Shown one piece after another: positions 44,855-56,209 of a stretch of 64,000 bases of DNA (position 1 is the stretch's first letter; each line of letters starts with the position of its first letter). The stretch lies in assembly GCA_036971615.1 (NCBI GenBank), contig JAYKKR010000012.1:372001-436000 (forward strand), read 5' to 3'. The notes below the pieces were generated by a model. It was not told the DNA's origin and did not search any database. It saw only the letters and a program-made list of their open reading frames with translations. Both the position numbers and the translations under genes were made by a program. This DNA comes from Amyloporia xantha (taxonomy: Eukaryota; Basidiomycota; Agaricomycetes; Polyporales; Adustoporiaceae).

Positions 44855-45856
44855 TATGTATATCGCAAAAGTAATGGATATGGACTCTTTCCCTGGTTGG
44901 CACAATCGAGACATGAATATGAGTTGTGGTGGCCACCCCTCCAAGATGGGTATGTATGCCTCTACGGATTGGGACATGCTGGGCATAGTCAGATCCTGAG
45001 CTCTGAATGTGGCACACATCTTGACTTCCTAATATCGGTATCACGTCCAGTGCTCGTTTAGACAACGGTTATGATTTACATTGTTGTAAGATAGGCTGAA
45101 GTCATTCTCGACTACTTCATGTGACCTGTGGCTGTCACGCTTACACCAGTTTGGCAGAGAGAAAGTACGAAAGAATCAAAATGTGAAGTCAGAGGACATT
45201 AAACAAGATTTGGGCACAGTCAACCTGGGTGGCAATGTGTTCCCGAGAGACTGACCGTGGCCGAATTGTAAACAATGTCCTCGTTCGAAAGGAATAGGAT
45301 CGCGAGTTGTCCGACCATGTTGCTTATGTAAGTGACATATATGAAAACAACCCCTTTGTTGCGACTCAAAATCAGCTATTTACCACCATAACTGCCGCAT
45401 AACTACCCGTTATTATGTAAATAGGTACGAAATAAATGGTTATTTGGCCCTTGCACATGATTGTCACATCGTGACCATAGTAGTCGAGAATAACTCGGGC
45501 CTATCTTACTGTAGGGCACCTCACAAATCGGAAACCTGGCGATGTGATTGAACTTCAGTTTACCGCGAATACCATGTGCCATTTTATGTGACCGACTTGA
45601 TACCTGCGTAGCCCTGTAGGACCAGGGTGTAGGTACCAGAACACACTGACGGTCAGAGCTCCGAAAATGATGGAAAGTAATTGCTACTGAAAGCGTGGGA
45701 AGCACACGATCGACAGCTCGAGACGCGTGAGCTGTGGGCGCCTACTCTTATTAGCCTCACCAGTCTCACTGCAGTGTGCACGGTGCTCTTCAGCTGTATT
45801 TCTAGCCAACCCTTCCTCTCCTTTTCTGCTGCAGCCCATCGTGCTTTTGCATCGCC
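44855..45856. other. intergenic region with inverted-repeat element
   Basis: Between the tandemly oriented ERD2 and lectin genes I see only the 424-bp inverted-repeat element at 45086-45509 (listed) and the lectin promoter. The lectin ATG is preceded by a pyrimidine-rich leader (about 45780-45840). Confidence 0.5.
45086..45509. mobile_element. 424-bp inverted-repeat element (probable MITE)
   Basis: The ends are imperfect 31-bp inverted repeats: 45086-45116 (GTAAGATAGGC to CTCGACTACT) and 45479-45509 (AGTAGTCGAG to GCCTATCTTAC). The outer 11 and inner 13 bases match exactly and the middle carries a few changes. A further GTGAC/GTCAC pair lies just inside both ends. There is no coding capacity, and no clear target-site duplication was recognised. 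Confidence 0.55.
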
Positions 45857-47656
45857 ATGCTGTTAAGCGGTCTGCTTTTTTGCTTGGGCTTATTACCGCT
45901 GTCGGTCTTTGCGGCGCTGGACTCGAAGCTTGGCAACCAGACTATTGACAGAGTGAGTCTTGCACATGGTCACTGGTGCTAGTGGCAAGGAAGAGGGAAC
46001 GGCAGGTACAAGGCGTTAGGTGTGGAATACGCCAGTAGGGAGTGCTTAGAGGACGGCCGATAGGCTTGAGCCTTGGACGCAAGGGTCTTACGAGAGCAGC
46101 CATGGGAGACTGCATTCGAGTTGTAGAAGGGCTCAGTGACTCTATAGTTGACCTCCTCACTTACGCTGGCATGTGGACTTGGCTTGGACTGTTGCTTACA
46201 AGCGTCTCCTGCTCTAGACGATCTCACTGCGGACACACTCAATATATCCACCGTATATCGACCAAGACTTGCAGAACAGGTAGGGTCACCGTGTCTGCTT
46301 TCCAGGGCGCGTGGCTCACATATAGCTACGCTCGCGCGTTAGGTGGTGGGACTTTGGTGGCGACTCATATATTGTAAGTCTGTCGCCCTTGCCATGCACA
46401 TATTCACAGGGTTGACTCGGTCATTCCTAGAACACGAACAAGCATGTTCGCTTGACCCGCAATCGCCCGTCACAAATGGTGCACAACTCCAGCACTATCA
46501 GCCGGTTGAACGTGACTAATCTTGGTCGCTGTCTGTAGGGTTGGCTATGGTCGCGGATACCACTGACGGCCAACAACTTTATTATCGAAGTCGAATTCAA
46601 GGTGCTGCGGCATACGCGCTCCGAGAGTCGGGCTCATTAAATCTTAATATCTTTCCCTAGATCTCAGGCGAGTCGAGCCATTTATACGGCGACGGTATCG
46701 CCCTCTGGCTCACGAAAACTCGCGCCGAGCCTGGACCTGTTTTTGGTAGCCCAGGTATGTTATCCCTGTGCCCTTTCACCGTACGTATCAGTTTGCTCAT
46801 TTATCGCTTCTTAGACAAGTTTGAGGGTCTGGGTGTTTTCCTTGACACGTAAGATATCTGGCTCCATTCCACACTTGGGACGTAGGGACTGAGCACTAGT
46901 TAATAAGGTACGCTAACACCCGACACTCGTACTCGTTCCCGCGCGTCGTCGGCATGCTGGGTGACGGGACAAAAACCTACGACCAAGAGGGCGACGGGCA
47001 GAGGGACAGCATCGGGGGCTGCTCGGTCAGTATCGCCTGCCAAATCCTCTACGCAGTCATTAAAAGTTGTTCCTGCAGGCCAACTACCGCCGCACTAACG
47101 TTGCCACAAAACTGCGGGTGACATACGTCAAGGACAGCTACTTGAATGTGAGCCCTCTGGTCTCTTCTTCACACCTATTTGTTTCTTACCATCGTCCGGC
47201 AGGTGAAAATCCAACACCGCGCGTGGGACGACTGGCTGGACTGCTTCACGGTGACCGGCATCAGCCTCCCGACCGCCCCCTACCTCGGGTTCTCCGCGAT
47301 GACCGGTGACGTCTCCGACAACCACGAGTGAGTCTCACTCCGCTTGCTACATCCGCCCTACTGAGCCTCCATCAACCCCTAGCATCATCAGCGTGGCGAC
47401 GTACTCCGCCATCCTCTCGGGCGCCGACAAACAGCGCGACCAGCTCAAGGGCACGCGCGCAACGTCGATGCCGTCCTGGGTCTGGACGGTCCTCAAGATA
47501 TCCGGCGTGGTCACCGTGCTCGCCGGGCTGCTGTACGCGTACAAGACGTACGTGCTCACGCAGGCGTCGGGGAAAAGTTTCGGCAGCGCTTTCATGCGGC
47601 GGGCGGGAAGCACCAGTTTCGGGTCTGCGTTCTACTCGGATGCTAAGAGGTTCTGA
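45857..47656 (+). CDS. legume-like (L-type) lectin, ERGIC-53/VIP36/Emp47-type cargo receptor
   Basis: Eleven exons (45857-45952, 46218-46279, 46343-46373, 46431-46478, 46539-46601, 46661-46754, 46815-46848, 46908-47025, 47079-47147, 47203-47327, 47383-47656) keep phase and give 337 aa. The signal peptide is MLLSGLLFCLGLLPLSVFAA. The carbohydrate domain has RTHSIYPPYIDQDLQNRWWD, HLYGDGIALWLTK, FEGLGVFLDTYANTRHSYSF, the calcium/mannose-site Asp and Asn residues in that run, and WLDCFTV. One membrane span (ISGVVTVLAGLLYAYKTYVL) is followed by a cytosolic tail ending in KRF. Such lectins carry high-mannose glycoproteins between ER and Golgi. The first intron (265 nt) is unusually long here. Confidence 0.93.
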
Positions 47657-48497
47657 GTTTCGCATACTTATTGGGGTCGGTGGGGCGGTCGTTGGCTGTA
47701 CATACTTCTGCAATGAGGTATTTAGTTGCGCTAATTTATAAACTGGAATATCGGTCACTCTCGGCTACCACTAGTGCAATCTTACGTGAATGGTTGCAAT
47801 TGATAGCCACCATCACCAGGGAAACTTTACGGCGAACGAGAGTATGGACACAACTCCGTTGTAGGCCGATTCATGGGTAACGAGATACACGCAGAATTAA
47901 CCATCGTTATATCAGTCGACTATCGTACCGGTATCGAGTGGAAAGGGGGGGATCTGGATCATTCGAATCCTTCGTTCACAACGTGCGACGCGCTCGACGA
48001 CAAGGAAAGACAGCGGCGCGTCGCCGTACACTATACAGTATGAGTACGGGTATGAAGCTCGGAGAACGATCAGCTGAGGGCGAGTAGGAAGAACACCGTG
48101 GGAGACAAAGGAAGCAGGTAAGACGACGAAAGTCAAGTTGATAAAGAAGGAACAACCAATAGCCCAAAGTCCGCGATTACAGTATGTAGGATGTCGGCTC
48201 ACCAGTCCGTGTGGACACTGCGGTCTGTGTTGTGAGGCAGTGAGGGACAGACCAGTGAAACGTGCGGATCCGAAACCGACTTTTCTCCATCTACTCGTTA
48301 TTGCTTTTCTGGGGTGCATCGCGTGGGCTTCGATCCGACGGAGGGACAGGGGAAAATGAAAGAGCAGGTGTGCATAGGCGATGGCGGCGGCTATAGTATC
48401 ACAGGCTAGAAAAAGACGGGTATCCAATGAGCGAATGACGGAAGCGACAGTATGCGTCGTCAAGGAGCGACACGAGCGAAGGTATCCATGAGGGGAA
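47657..48497. other. intergenic region between convergent genes
   Basis: The lectin (+) and the RRM protein (-) converge here, so the stretch carries two 3' UTRs. No gene or repeat is supported. Confidence 0.5.
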
Positions 48498-50665
48498 TCA
48501 GTTCACAGGCAGGCCCTCCACTGCGTCAACTGGGGTAATGACAAGATCGACAGCTTCTGTGACGAGATCACCCTGACCAAGCTCTCTCTCGCCGAGTGGT
48601 TCCACGGCACTGAGAGGGCCTGCAGAAGGAGGCCCGTTGCCACTGTTCGAGCGCCGAGCGCCAGAACCGCCTTGAGGGCCAGATCTCGGAGGGTTGGCGC
48701 ACCGATCCTTCCCATGCGCGATGCGCAGGTTGGCATAATCGGGCTTGTTCTTCACGCCATCAATCGCCTTGATTGCGTTAGAGATGTTCGTGAAGTTCAC
48801 AAAAGCGCAGTTCCTGATAGAGATCACCACCGTGTCAGAGTCCTTCACTGTCAATGAAGCTATTCACTCACTTCTCTTTCAAGAAGTTGATAAGCTCGAT
48901 GTCGCCATACTCCCCGAAGTCTCGCTTCAGTCTCTCGTCATTGAAAGTGTCGAAGTCCTCGATGTTGCCCACGTAGACGTTTCGGGTCGCACCGGAGTGC
49001 ACAGCAAGTGCCAGTGCGGGTGGGAGAGGCCCAGAGTTCTTGCCCCAGCCGATCTTAAGACGGCGGTTGTTCAGCGTCAGGCCCTGATAGGAAGCGACTT
49101 GGAAGAACGTAAGTGCAGCCGCAGGGTCAATGAACGTCACGAACTGCAAAACAATTAGATCCACGTAGTGATCGAAATGAACGCGGGAAATACTGACGGC
49201 AATATGTTTGTCCTGCATATACCTCAAACTCTGTAAAACACCCCCACGGATAGCATTGCACAGATCCTCCGCGGTGGTCTCCGGGTGGATGTTACCCAAG
49301 TATACAGTGCGGTTAAGGCCTTGGCTGGCGGTCATGCCCTGCAGCGCGTCCGGTGTGAATTGCATATACGGTGTCAGGGGTGACGCGAAGCTTGGGCCGT
49401 TGGGCTGTAGAGGCGACATTGTCGCCGCGGCGGATTGCGCAACGAGGGACTGAGCGGCAGCAGCCTGCGCTGCTTGTGCGGCGGCCTGCTGCGACTTCGG
49501 GATGTACGCACAGCGATCCTTCCCGTAGTTAACGCGCTTGCCCGCCCACGCAGGCTCTGTCGGGAGCGTGTTCACAACCTGATATCCAGCGCAATCGTCA
49601 GCCCCGTCCTCTCGACCTACAAGCTGTAGCGATGCAAACCTTCGTAGCAACAGAAATGCTCAAAAAGTGGACGAAGCCGATGTTCTTGTCACGGACAATC
49701 TTGACCTGGTCGATCAAGCCAAAGCGGCTCAAGTCGTCTCTCAACTGCTCCTCGGTGATGTTTTCGTCAAGGCCGCCAAGGTATACGTTCCGGCTCGCAT
49801 TGCTCTGCTGGATGGCGAGCGCGACCTGGCTCGGTACCGCAGATGGCTTTCCCCAGCCAATCTTGAGCTCCTGCCCGTGCAGCGCTAGCTTCTTGATCAG
49901 CGCGTCAGCGTGGAATGCCGCCGCCGTCGCGCCTTCCAAGAACGACAGGAACACGCATGACTTCTCGGGCAGCACGCGAATGGACTCCAACGGCCCAAAG
50001 TGTACGAGGTTGAGCAGCTCGTCGACGGAAGCCGTGGCAGGCAAGTTCCCGACGTATACTGTACGCCCAGTGGCGTTGTTCTGCGCGGAAAGTGCCGCGC
50101 TAAGGGCGGCGGGCGAGTACGGGCCTGCCTGAGCACCAGGGATCTGGAGGGACGGGAGGCGCTGCTGGTTGAGATTCTGGAAGGAAAGATGAATTCCACA
50201 ATTTGTATATTTCGACTCAACACTCACCTGCGCGAAGTTAGCCATGTGTGCATTGTAAGGGAACCCACCGAGCATACCCATGTTCGGGAGACCCATTCCA
50301 AGCATGCTATATCCGTTGAAGCCACCGTAAGGACCGTTCCCGTTGTTACCATTCGCAGACGGAGGCTGCTGCTGTTGCGGGGTAAACGGACCCGCCGTAT
50401 TCGGGCTCATCTGCGAGGGCACGCCATTCGACACCCCGGCAGTGTTGATGCTGAGTTGCGGGGTCGAGTACAGCGCGTTTCCACCGAAACCGCCATTGGG
50501 AGACGAATTGTTGAAGCCGTTCTGTGGCATGCTCGCGTTTGGGCCGTAACCGTAGTTCGCGAAGGCATCACGGTTAGAAGCCATGCCGTTGGCGCCGTTA
50601 GATGCTCCAAAAGAGGTAGGAGACCAGCGGGCCTTTTTTGCGTCGGGACCACCTGCAGCTTCCAT
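48498..50665 (-). CDS. nrd1: four-RRM RNA-binding protein, Nrd1/Msa2-type
   Basis: Five exons (50228-50665, 49640-50176, 49198-49578, 48872-49143, 48498-48813) keep phase and give 647 aa. The first exon is Asn/Gly-rich low complexity ([20 protein letters not shown]). Four RRMs follow: [51 protein letters not shown] and [19 protein letters not shown], each with RNP1/RNP2-like strands. Signature linkers [34 protein letters not shown] and [17 protein letters not shown] are typical of fission-yeast Nrd1 (negative regulator of differentiation) and relatives, which bind mRNAs controlling sexual development and cytokinesis. The second intron uses the donor GTTTGC. An Ala/Gln tract ([15 protein letters not shown]) lies between RRM2 and RRM3. 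Confidence 0.93.
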
Positions 50666-51099
50666 GGATCTCTGTTATAAGAATGTGAGCACATGCAACG
50701 GAGAAATAGTTCAACTGCGATGCGGCCAGACAGAAGTATTGAATGGGAGAAGATACGGACGTGATCGCAGGACAGAAATGACTAGACTAAAGCGGCGCTC
50801 TCAAGGCCACGAAGGGCTGTGGCTCACGAAGGTGGTCATCAATTTGAATGCCAGCAAACTCAGAATTGATAGACCGCTGCCAGGAAAAGCACCCCATATG
50901 ATGCGAGCCTACAGATTTGAGCAACAATAGCCAGCGGACGCAGTAGTCAGGGACTGTAGCATTGGGGTCGTAGCGCAACCAGGCGCATGTGACCCAGATA
51001 ATTCAACTGACCGCTCTACGACTGCATCATTCGCAAGGTCAGCTCCGTTAGAGCCTTGGCAGCGAACAACATTGGAGCTCAAAGTGTACGGCATGCGGC

Positions 51100-51752
51100 T
51101 CCAGCCGAATGCATACACTATGGTATCAGAGCATAATGCAACCTGATAAGCTGCACTTGAAAGATGAATGGCAATCCTCTAAATCGGGAGTGGCACACCT
51201 GCTTCTCTGATTGACAATTGTGAAACGTCACGATACGCTGGAACAGCCATGGCATCGAGAATAAGGCGTATGATGTGGCCGCCACGAACATATTCTTTCG
51301 CAACACTAGCCACTCATTTCCCAGTAGTCAAACGAGTCCAAACGCCATGACAGTGTTAAGTATAACTCCTCATTGGAGGCGAGAACGAGCCCATGACAGC
51401 GGAAAGACCACGACGTTGACCGCCACAAGCAAGTCCTCTGCGGTGCAGGCGACCAAGAGACAGAGTGCGCAGCCGTGAGCCATACCGAGTAGATAGGACA
51501 TGGGTTCTCGCTGTCAGTGTTTAACTCACCAACGAACCGAAATCCAGTTGACCGACATATCGCCTTTGCAAGCCACAGAAGAGATTCTTGGGGGTCACAG
51601 CAATATCCTCATGCCCTGCGTTCATGTCGTCTCCCAGAGTCTCCTTGCCCAGCCGCTTCACGAAGCATAATGACCTGGCTCACCTTCATCATATCGAGGT
51701 CGAAATTGTAACCGGGATACTGGGCGACAAAAGCTGCCTGGGAGTCGTCCAT
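51100..51752 (-). CDS. possible unrecognised gene, first exon at 51684-51752
   Basis: A strongly pyrimidine-rich leader on the minus strand (about 51760-52120) runs into ATG 51752 and MDDSQAAFVAQYPGYNFDLD, which ends at a GTGAGC donor. A 41-nt intron ending GGGCAAG would continue in phase as ETLGDDMNAGHEDIAVTP, KNLFCGLQRRYVGQLDFGSL, up to another GTGAGT. Further on are hydrophobic frames (YLLGMAHGCALCLLVACTAE and SYALFSMPWLFQRIV), suggesting a multi-span membrane protein, but the joins are unverified and the 3' end is unknown. I do not recognise a family. Confidence 0.4.
51121..51132 (+). other. copia-type primer-binding-site match
   Basis: TGGTATCAGAGC is the sequence complementary to the initiator Met-tRNA 3' end used as primer-binding site by many Ty1/copia retrotransposons. 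It occurs here as an exact 12-mer followed by ATAATG. I found no matching LTR pair, gag or pol around it, so it may be a remnant of a truncated element or coincidence. Confidence 0.3.
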
Positions 51753-52126
51753 GTCGCGATGATGAGGGGTATGCGGAGGAGAAGATGGAGGAGTAGGTAA
51801 CGGAGAAAAACGAACGAAGACAAGTTAGAGAGTGTGGGGGTGCGCAAAGCGGATCAGGCCTCAGGAAAAGAGCGTGATGGAGTGGGTGTTGAGAAGAAAA
51901 CACGCACAAAAAAAGAGGGCGGTAGGTGCGATAGATAGGATTATTTAAAGAAAAGCTCTTGAATCCACGGCTGCCCACCCAGAGAAAGGAAGACGAGGAC
52001 AACGGGCTGGGCGACAGCGAAAACGAGAATCGAAGAACAGAATAAGGCGGCAGCCCGGACCACCGACCCAACCCATATCTCTCATTTCCCACCCTTCCGG
52101 CTATCAGCGCACGGACCACGCTGTCT

Positions 52127-52505
52127 TGGTCTGAAACACGCAAAACCACTTCGTTTTATCGTCTACGATACACGGCATATACATATCTAGCGGCCAACTC
52201 CAGAAGGTAAAGCAAAAAAATACTAAAACGATGTCCAGGGGAAGCTACGCCACAAGTTCTGATAACTGACGGCGGCAAAACTCAGCTCACCAGGACACTA
52301 GGTCTTTTGTCTGACACACGCAAATGCACTTTATGAAGCCTTATGCATTTCATCGTCTACGACACAGGGCATATACATATCTAGCGGCCAACTCCAGCGG
52401 TAAAGCAAAAAAATCCATAAGAAATGAAGTCCAGTTTCTACGCACAGCACCATCCACCCGAATCAGTTCTGACATCTAACGGGGGCAAAACTCAAATCAC
52501 TCACC
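52127..52505. repeat. tandem duplication, period about 180 bp
   Basis: Two copies (about 52127-52305 and 52306-52505) share GGCATATACATATCTAGCGG, CCAACTCCAG, GGTAAAGCAAAAAAAT and GGCAAAACTCA, with small indels between. The array ends 17 bp before the stop codon of the lipase gene (52522), i.e. in its 3' UTR or just beyond it. Confidence 0.7.
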
Positions 52506-52521
52506 CGGTACTACTAGGACG

Positions 52522-55261
52522 CTACAGCTTTGCAAGCTGTGCACTGCCTGACTGAGCATGCTCGAGTGTCCAGGATATGCACTCGTCCCAGAACTTCTCC
52601 TTGACCCCATCAGGTTCATTTGTCAGCTCGTGAAAGCCGCCCTATAATCGCGCAGATTTGTCAGTACTGCGATCATAATGCAAAAGACAACAGGTGAGAA
52701 CAAGATTCATTCAAAACACAACAAGGGGGATATGAAATGCTCCACATAAGTGCCCGCGATGTCAGCACTCGATCATCACAGAAGTGGCGGAAGAGAGCTT
52801 CGGCACCGGGACGAATCAAGAGAGATTTCATTTGCAACGCTGCACATTCGAATTCAGTTCCGGCGGCCTGGAACCGCACTTTCCGGGTTCGGTGAGATCA
52901 ATACGCGCTGGAAGTGATTGAACATTCTTTATGCTCCGAATATGCAGAGAGCGCGCCGGATTCGAGGATTACATCGTGGAACACTCGGACATGCGGCGAT
53001 GGAATGAAAATCGACGGACCACGACCTAGTATGTCCTGAGGTCCGAATGTCATGACACTTTGGAGCAGACTTGCTATGTTTCCTGGCCGCAGACATGTGC
53101 TGATCGCAGTAGCAACTTACATCGCAGAGGTAGGATATGCATCGGGGACAATACTCCATGCCCAAACATTGGACAGATATTTCTCTGGACGACGGAGAGA
53201 CCAGAGCGAACCAATATCCTGATATTGTGATTCGCCAGCGACGCTACGTCCAGACTACTGACACATTCTTTGTCCCAGAATAGCATCGCTTGTCATGTCC
53301 GCCGTATCTTCCAAGTCCAGACAAAGTATGCCCCAAGTGATACTAGACCTCACTGGGCACCGATGTTTTGTCCCGGAATATTGGGGAAGCATCGCTCCGT
53401 GATGATGGAAGTCTCGTCCAATGTCCGGAGCTCCGCGCATTGAACGAACGTCACCGAATGGCCAATCATCCTGACCACTGCCAATGTGACTTGTCCCAAA
53501 TGCCATCAGCGGGAAGCCACATTCTCTGCCTGTCGAGAGTCCAAGCAGGAATCTGCCCCCAGCACTGACGTCGAACAACGAACCCTCGAAGGAGAACGGA
53601 AGGCTGGAACGCAAAACGAGGAAATGAAGCACGTAAAAGAGACTCGTACCGGGTACAGTGAGAGCTTCTTGTCTTCTGCGTCCAGCTTGTTAAAGAACTC
53701 CTCGGACGACTTCTGCGATGTGACCTACACAAGCCGAGGCGGATCAGCGCACAATCTCCGACGAGCAGAAGGCGTCAAATATACCTTGTCCGCCGTGCCG
53801 TGCAGGATGAGGACCTGTGTAAAGGATGCAGTAATTAGGTGAACGTGCGCCGAACCGTCAAAAGAGCTACGTCTTGATACGTACGGGGAGCTTCTTTGGC
53901 CAGTGCTTATGTCCGTGGTGCAGCACTTCCTCGCCCTAGAAGGTACAGGACAATGAATACCAATACTTTGACACGTAGCTAAGTATGATCGAGCTTACCT
54001 TGTTAAACATGTCCGCCAGCCCACGCAGCGTGCCCTGCTTCTTGATGAGCGGGTCCTTGTCGGTCGCCGCGTTCAGCGCAGGGTCGTGCGAGAGATCCTG
54101 TAGGTCTGTATCAGTATTGATACATGTCACTGCAGGCCGTATCTCTCCGATTGCAGAAGACGTGATGTGCACAGCGAGGGCTGCACCATTTGCGCCTTGT
54201 GCGAGAGGGAGCACTGAAAACACGAAGACCTACCTCGACCGGGACCTTCGCCGGAAAGGCCATCCATGGAAGCATCGTCGAGGCGGCCTCGCCGGCCTTC
54301 CGCAGGAGCCGCGAAACAGGGACGGTCTGGGTGAGCAGCGGACTGCTGGCAATGACGCCGGAGAGCATGGACACTGCCTCGGGGGAGGGCGGGGGTGATG
54401 TTCGAGTGGGAAACGCAAGTGCGAGGCCACCACCCTGTGTGCAAGAAGGGATGTGTGAGCGAGGTTTGGTGAATTTAGATTCATTTATGAAACTATATCA
54501 TTCAGAGAGGTGTGGTCATCGTGCGCAAGACTGGTATTCAGCGTCCTCTGTACGACGCAAAGTCGCTTTTTGAGAGGCACGGCGTGAACAAAGTCAGACT
54601 CTACGCCTAGCCTGGGACCGTCTTCTTCTGCCACACTTGTGTTGGGGGCGGTAAAGAGGTGCTGGACTCATTACCATCCGGAATATGGCAGCGAACGACC
54701 GTTCGCAGAGATTGAGACAAGTTCTCAGCGAGAGGTACGTCACTGACATATTGGGCGCTCTATATGCTGACAAGAAAGCCGATCATACAAAGCAGAAGCA
54801 TGGATGCGCACAGCACTCCCTCTGCGTATCTTACACCAAGCACGTTTCGTTCCACGGACACCAACTACTCTTCTGATTACAAGCAGACTCACCATGCTAT
54901 GCCCGGCCAAAAACAGCGGCACGTCCTCCCACTCCTTCCTCATATGCCTCAACCACCACTCGATGTCTACCAGCTGATCCCGGTGCGTCGTCTTCCCGTA
55001 CGCAGCATCCTTGCTCCTCTTCTCGCCCAGCGCAGTCTGCCCGAAGCCCCTCTGGTCGAACGCAAAGACCGCAACGCCGCGTTCGGCCCAGGCCTTGTGC
55101 GCAGGCTCATGCCGTCCGATGTGCTCTGCAAAGCCGTGCACAAATAAGACAGCCGCGCGCGGGGATGAGTCGACCGGGGAATAAGTACGAGTATAGAAGG
55201 AGTGGTCAGAGGGACCCGAAAGCCACGCTTCAGTGTATAGGGAGATGGAGTTATCAGACAT
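52522..55261 (-). CDS. monoacylglycerol lipase-like alpha/beta hydrolase (serine aminopeptidase S33)
   Basis: Seven exons (54893-55261, 54234-54434, 53999-54097, 53885-53935, 53785-53814, 53650-53724, 52522-52641) keep phase and give 314 aa, the usual length. The start MSDNSISLYTEAWL at 55261 matches the family better than upstream in-frame Mets. Motifs are VLFVHGFAEHIGRH (oxyanion HG), the nucleophile elbow GHSMGGG split by an intron after Met, the Asp loop VLILHGTADK, and the catalytic His in GGFHELTNEPDG. The enzyme hydrolyses monoglycerides, typically on lipid droplets or ER. The last intron is 1008 nt and the first 458 nt, against about 55 nt elsewhere. It is divergent from COPI zeta with 243 bp between start codons, likely a shared promoter. 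Confidence 0.94.
52642..53649 (-). other. unusually long (1008 nt) intron of the lipase gene
   Basis: The donor is GTACGAG after CTGTACCCG and the acceptor is ATTATAG before GGCGGCTTTCAC; the flanking protein (SLYP|GGFHELTNEPDG) is contiguous in the family, so this is one intron. It holds several short frames on both strands but none is protein-like, and no terminal inverted repeat was recognised by eye. A transposon or other insertion inside a former short intron is plausible. Confidence 0.6.
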
Positions 55262-55504
55262 AATGGATTTGAGAATCGAGCTCTCAGCAATGCACTTGGC
55301 AATTGGAGGTCTTGTCAAGGTCTGGCCGAACTTGGCGCGCTGATGGTCGCGGACGCGACGCGCCCCGACACGTCATCACGTGCACACAGCGCCAATTCGC
55401 CCGCCAGTTAGTCCACAGCGTCCTATGCACATACAGTCATATATCCCGCCTGCCATTCATTCCAAATCTCGCTCGAAAGGCGACGACGAAAACGACGAGC
55501 TACG

Positions 55505-56209
55505 ATGAACCTCTCACTCTACACCATCAGCGCCTTCCTGATTCTCGACACAGACGGTCACCGTGTGCTTGCAAAGTACTACCACCCAAAGAACCACCCA
55601 ACGGCAGAGTCGCAAAAGCTGCGGACGCTAAAGGAGCAGCGGGCATTCGAGAAGGGCTTGTATCAGAAGACAAAGAAGGCGGGAGGTGCGCCGGTTCACG
55701 TTCAATTCAGTCCGTCTCGCTAACAACTTGTATGCGTTCGGTGCGCGCAGGCGACATCATTCTATACGACTCACACCTCGCCGTATACAAACACTCGCTC
55801 GACCTCATCTTCTACCTTTTAGGCGATCCTACTGAGAATGAGCTCATGCTGCACGCTGCACTGGGCGCATTCACGGACGCGCTGCATATCCTGCTCCGGA
55901 ACCAAGTCGAGAAGCGGGCTGTGCTCGAAAGCCTTGACTTGGTCCTGCTGTGTCTAGACGAAACAATCGACGATGGGTGCGTCTGTTCACGTCCTTTGTA
56001 ATTCATTGTGCCTCTCCTCGTGACTGCACGCGTCGGGGCACGCTTACGTTGTCGCCAGGATCATCGTAGAGACCGACGCGGGGGCGATCGCATCGCGCGT
56101 GAGCCGACCAAAAGCGGACACGACGGAGATCGTGATCAACGAGCAGACGCTCCTGAGCGCGTACATGACAGTGAAGGAGAAGATGCAGCAGCGGATAGGG
56201 CAATTGTAG
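55505..56209 (+). CDS. RET3: coatomer (COPI) subunit zeta
   Basis: Three exons (55505-55685, 55751-55976, 56059-56209) keep phase and give 185 aa, close to yeast Ret3. The longin-type core starts MNLSLYTISAFLILDTDGHR and continues AKYYHP, FEKGLYQKTKKAGGDIILYD, the signature LAVYKHSLDLIFYLLGD, ENELMLHAALGAFTDALHIL, LDETIDDGIIVETDAGAIAS and a final TVKEKMQQRIGQL. Zeta pairs with gamma-COP in the coat that returns vesicles from Golgi to ER, the pathway used by the ERD2 receptor in this window. Confidence 0.97.

Noticed and set aside
51658..52149. 163-codon minus-strand frame
   Set aside because: It is the translated CT-rich leader (Ser/Leu/Phe/Pro-rich) running into another frame of the likely first exon.
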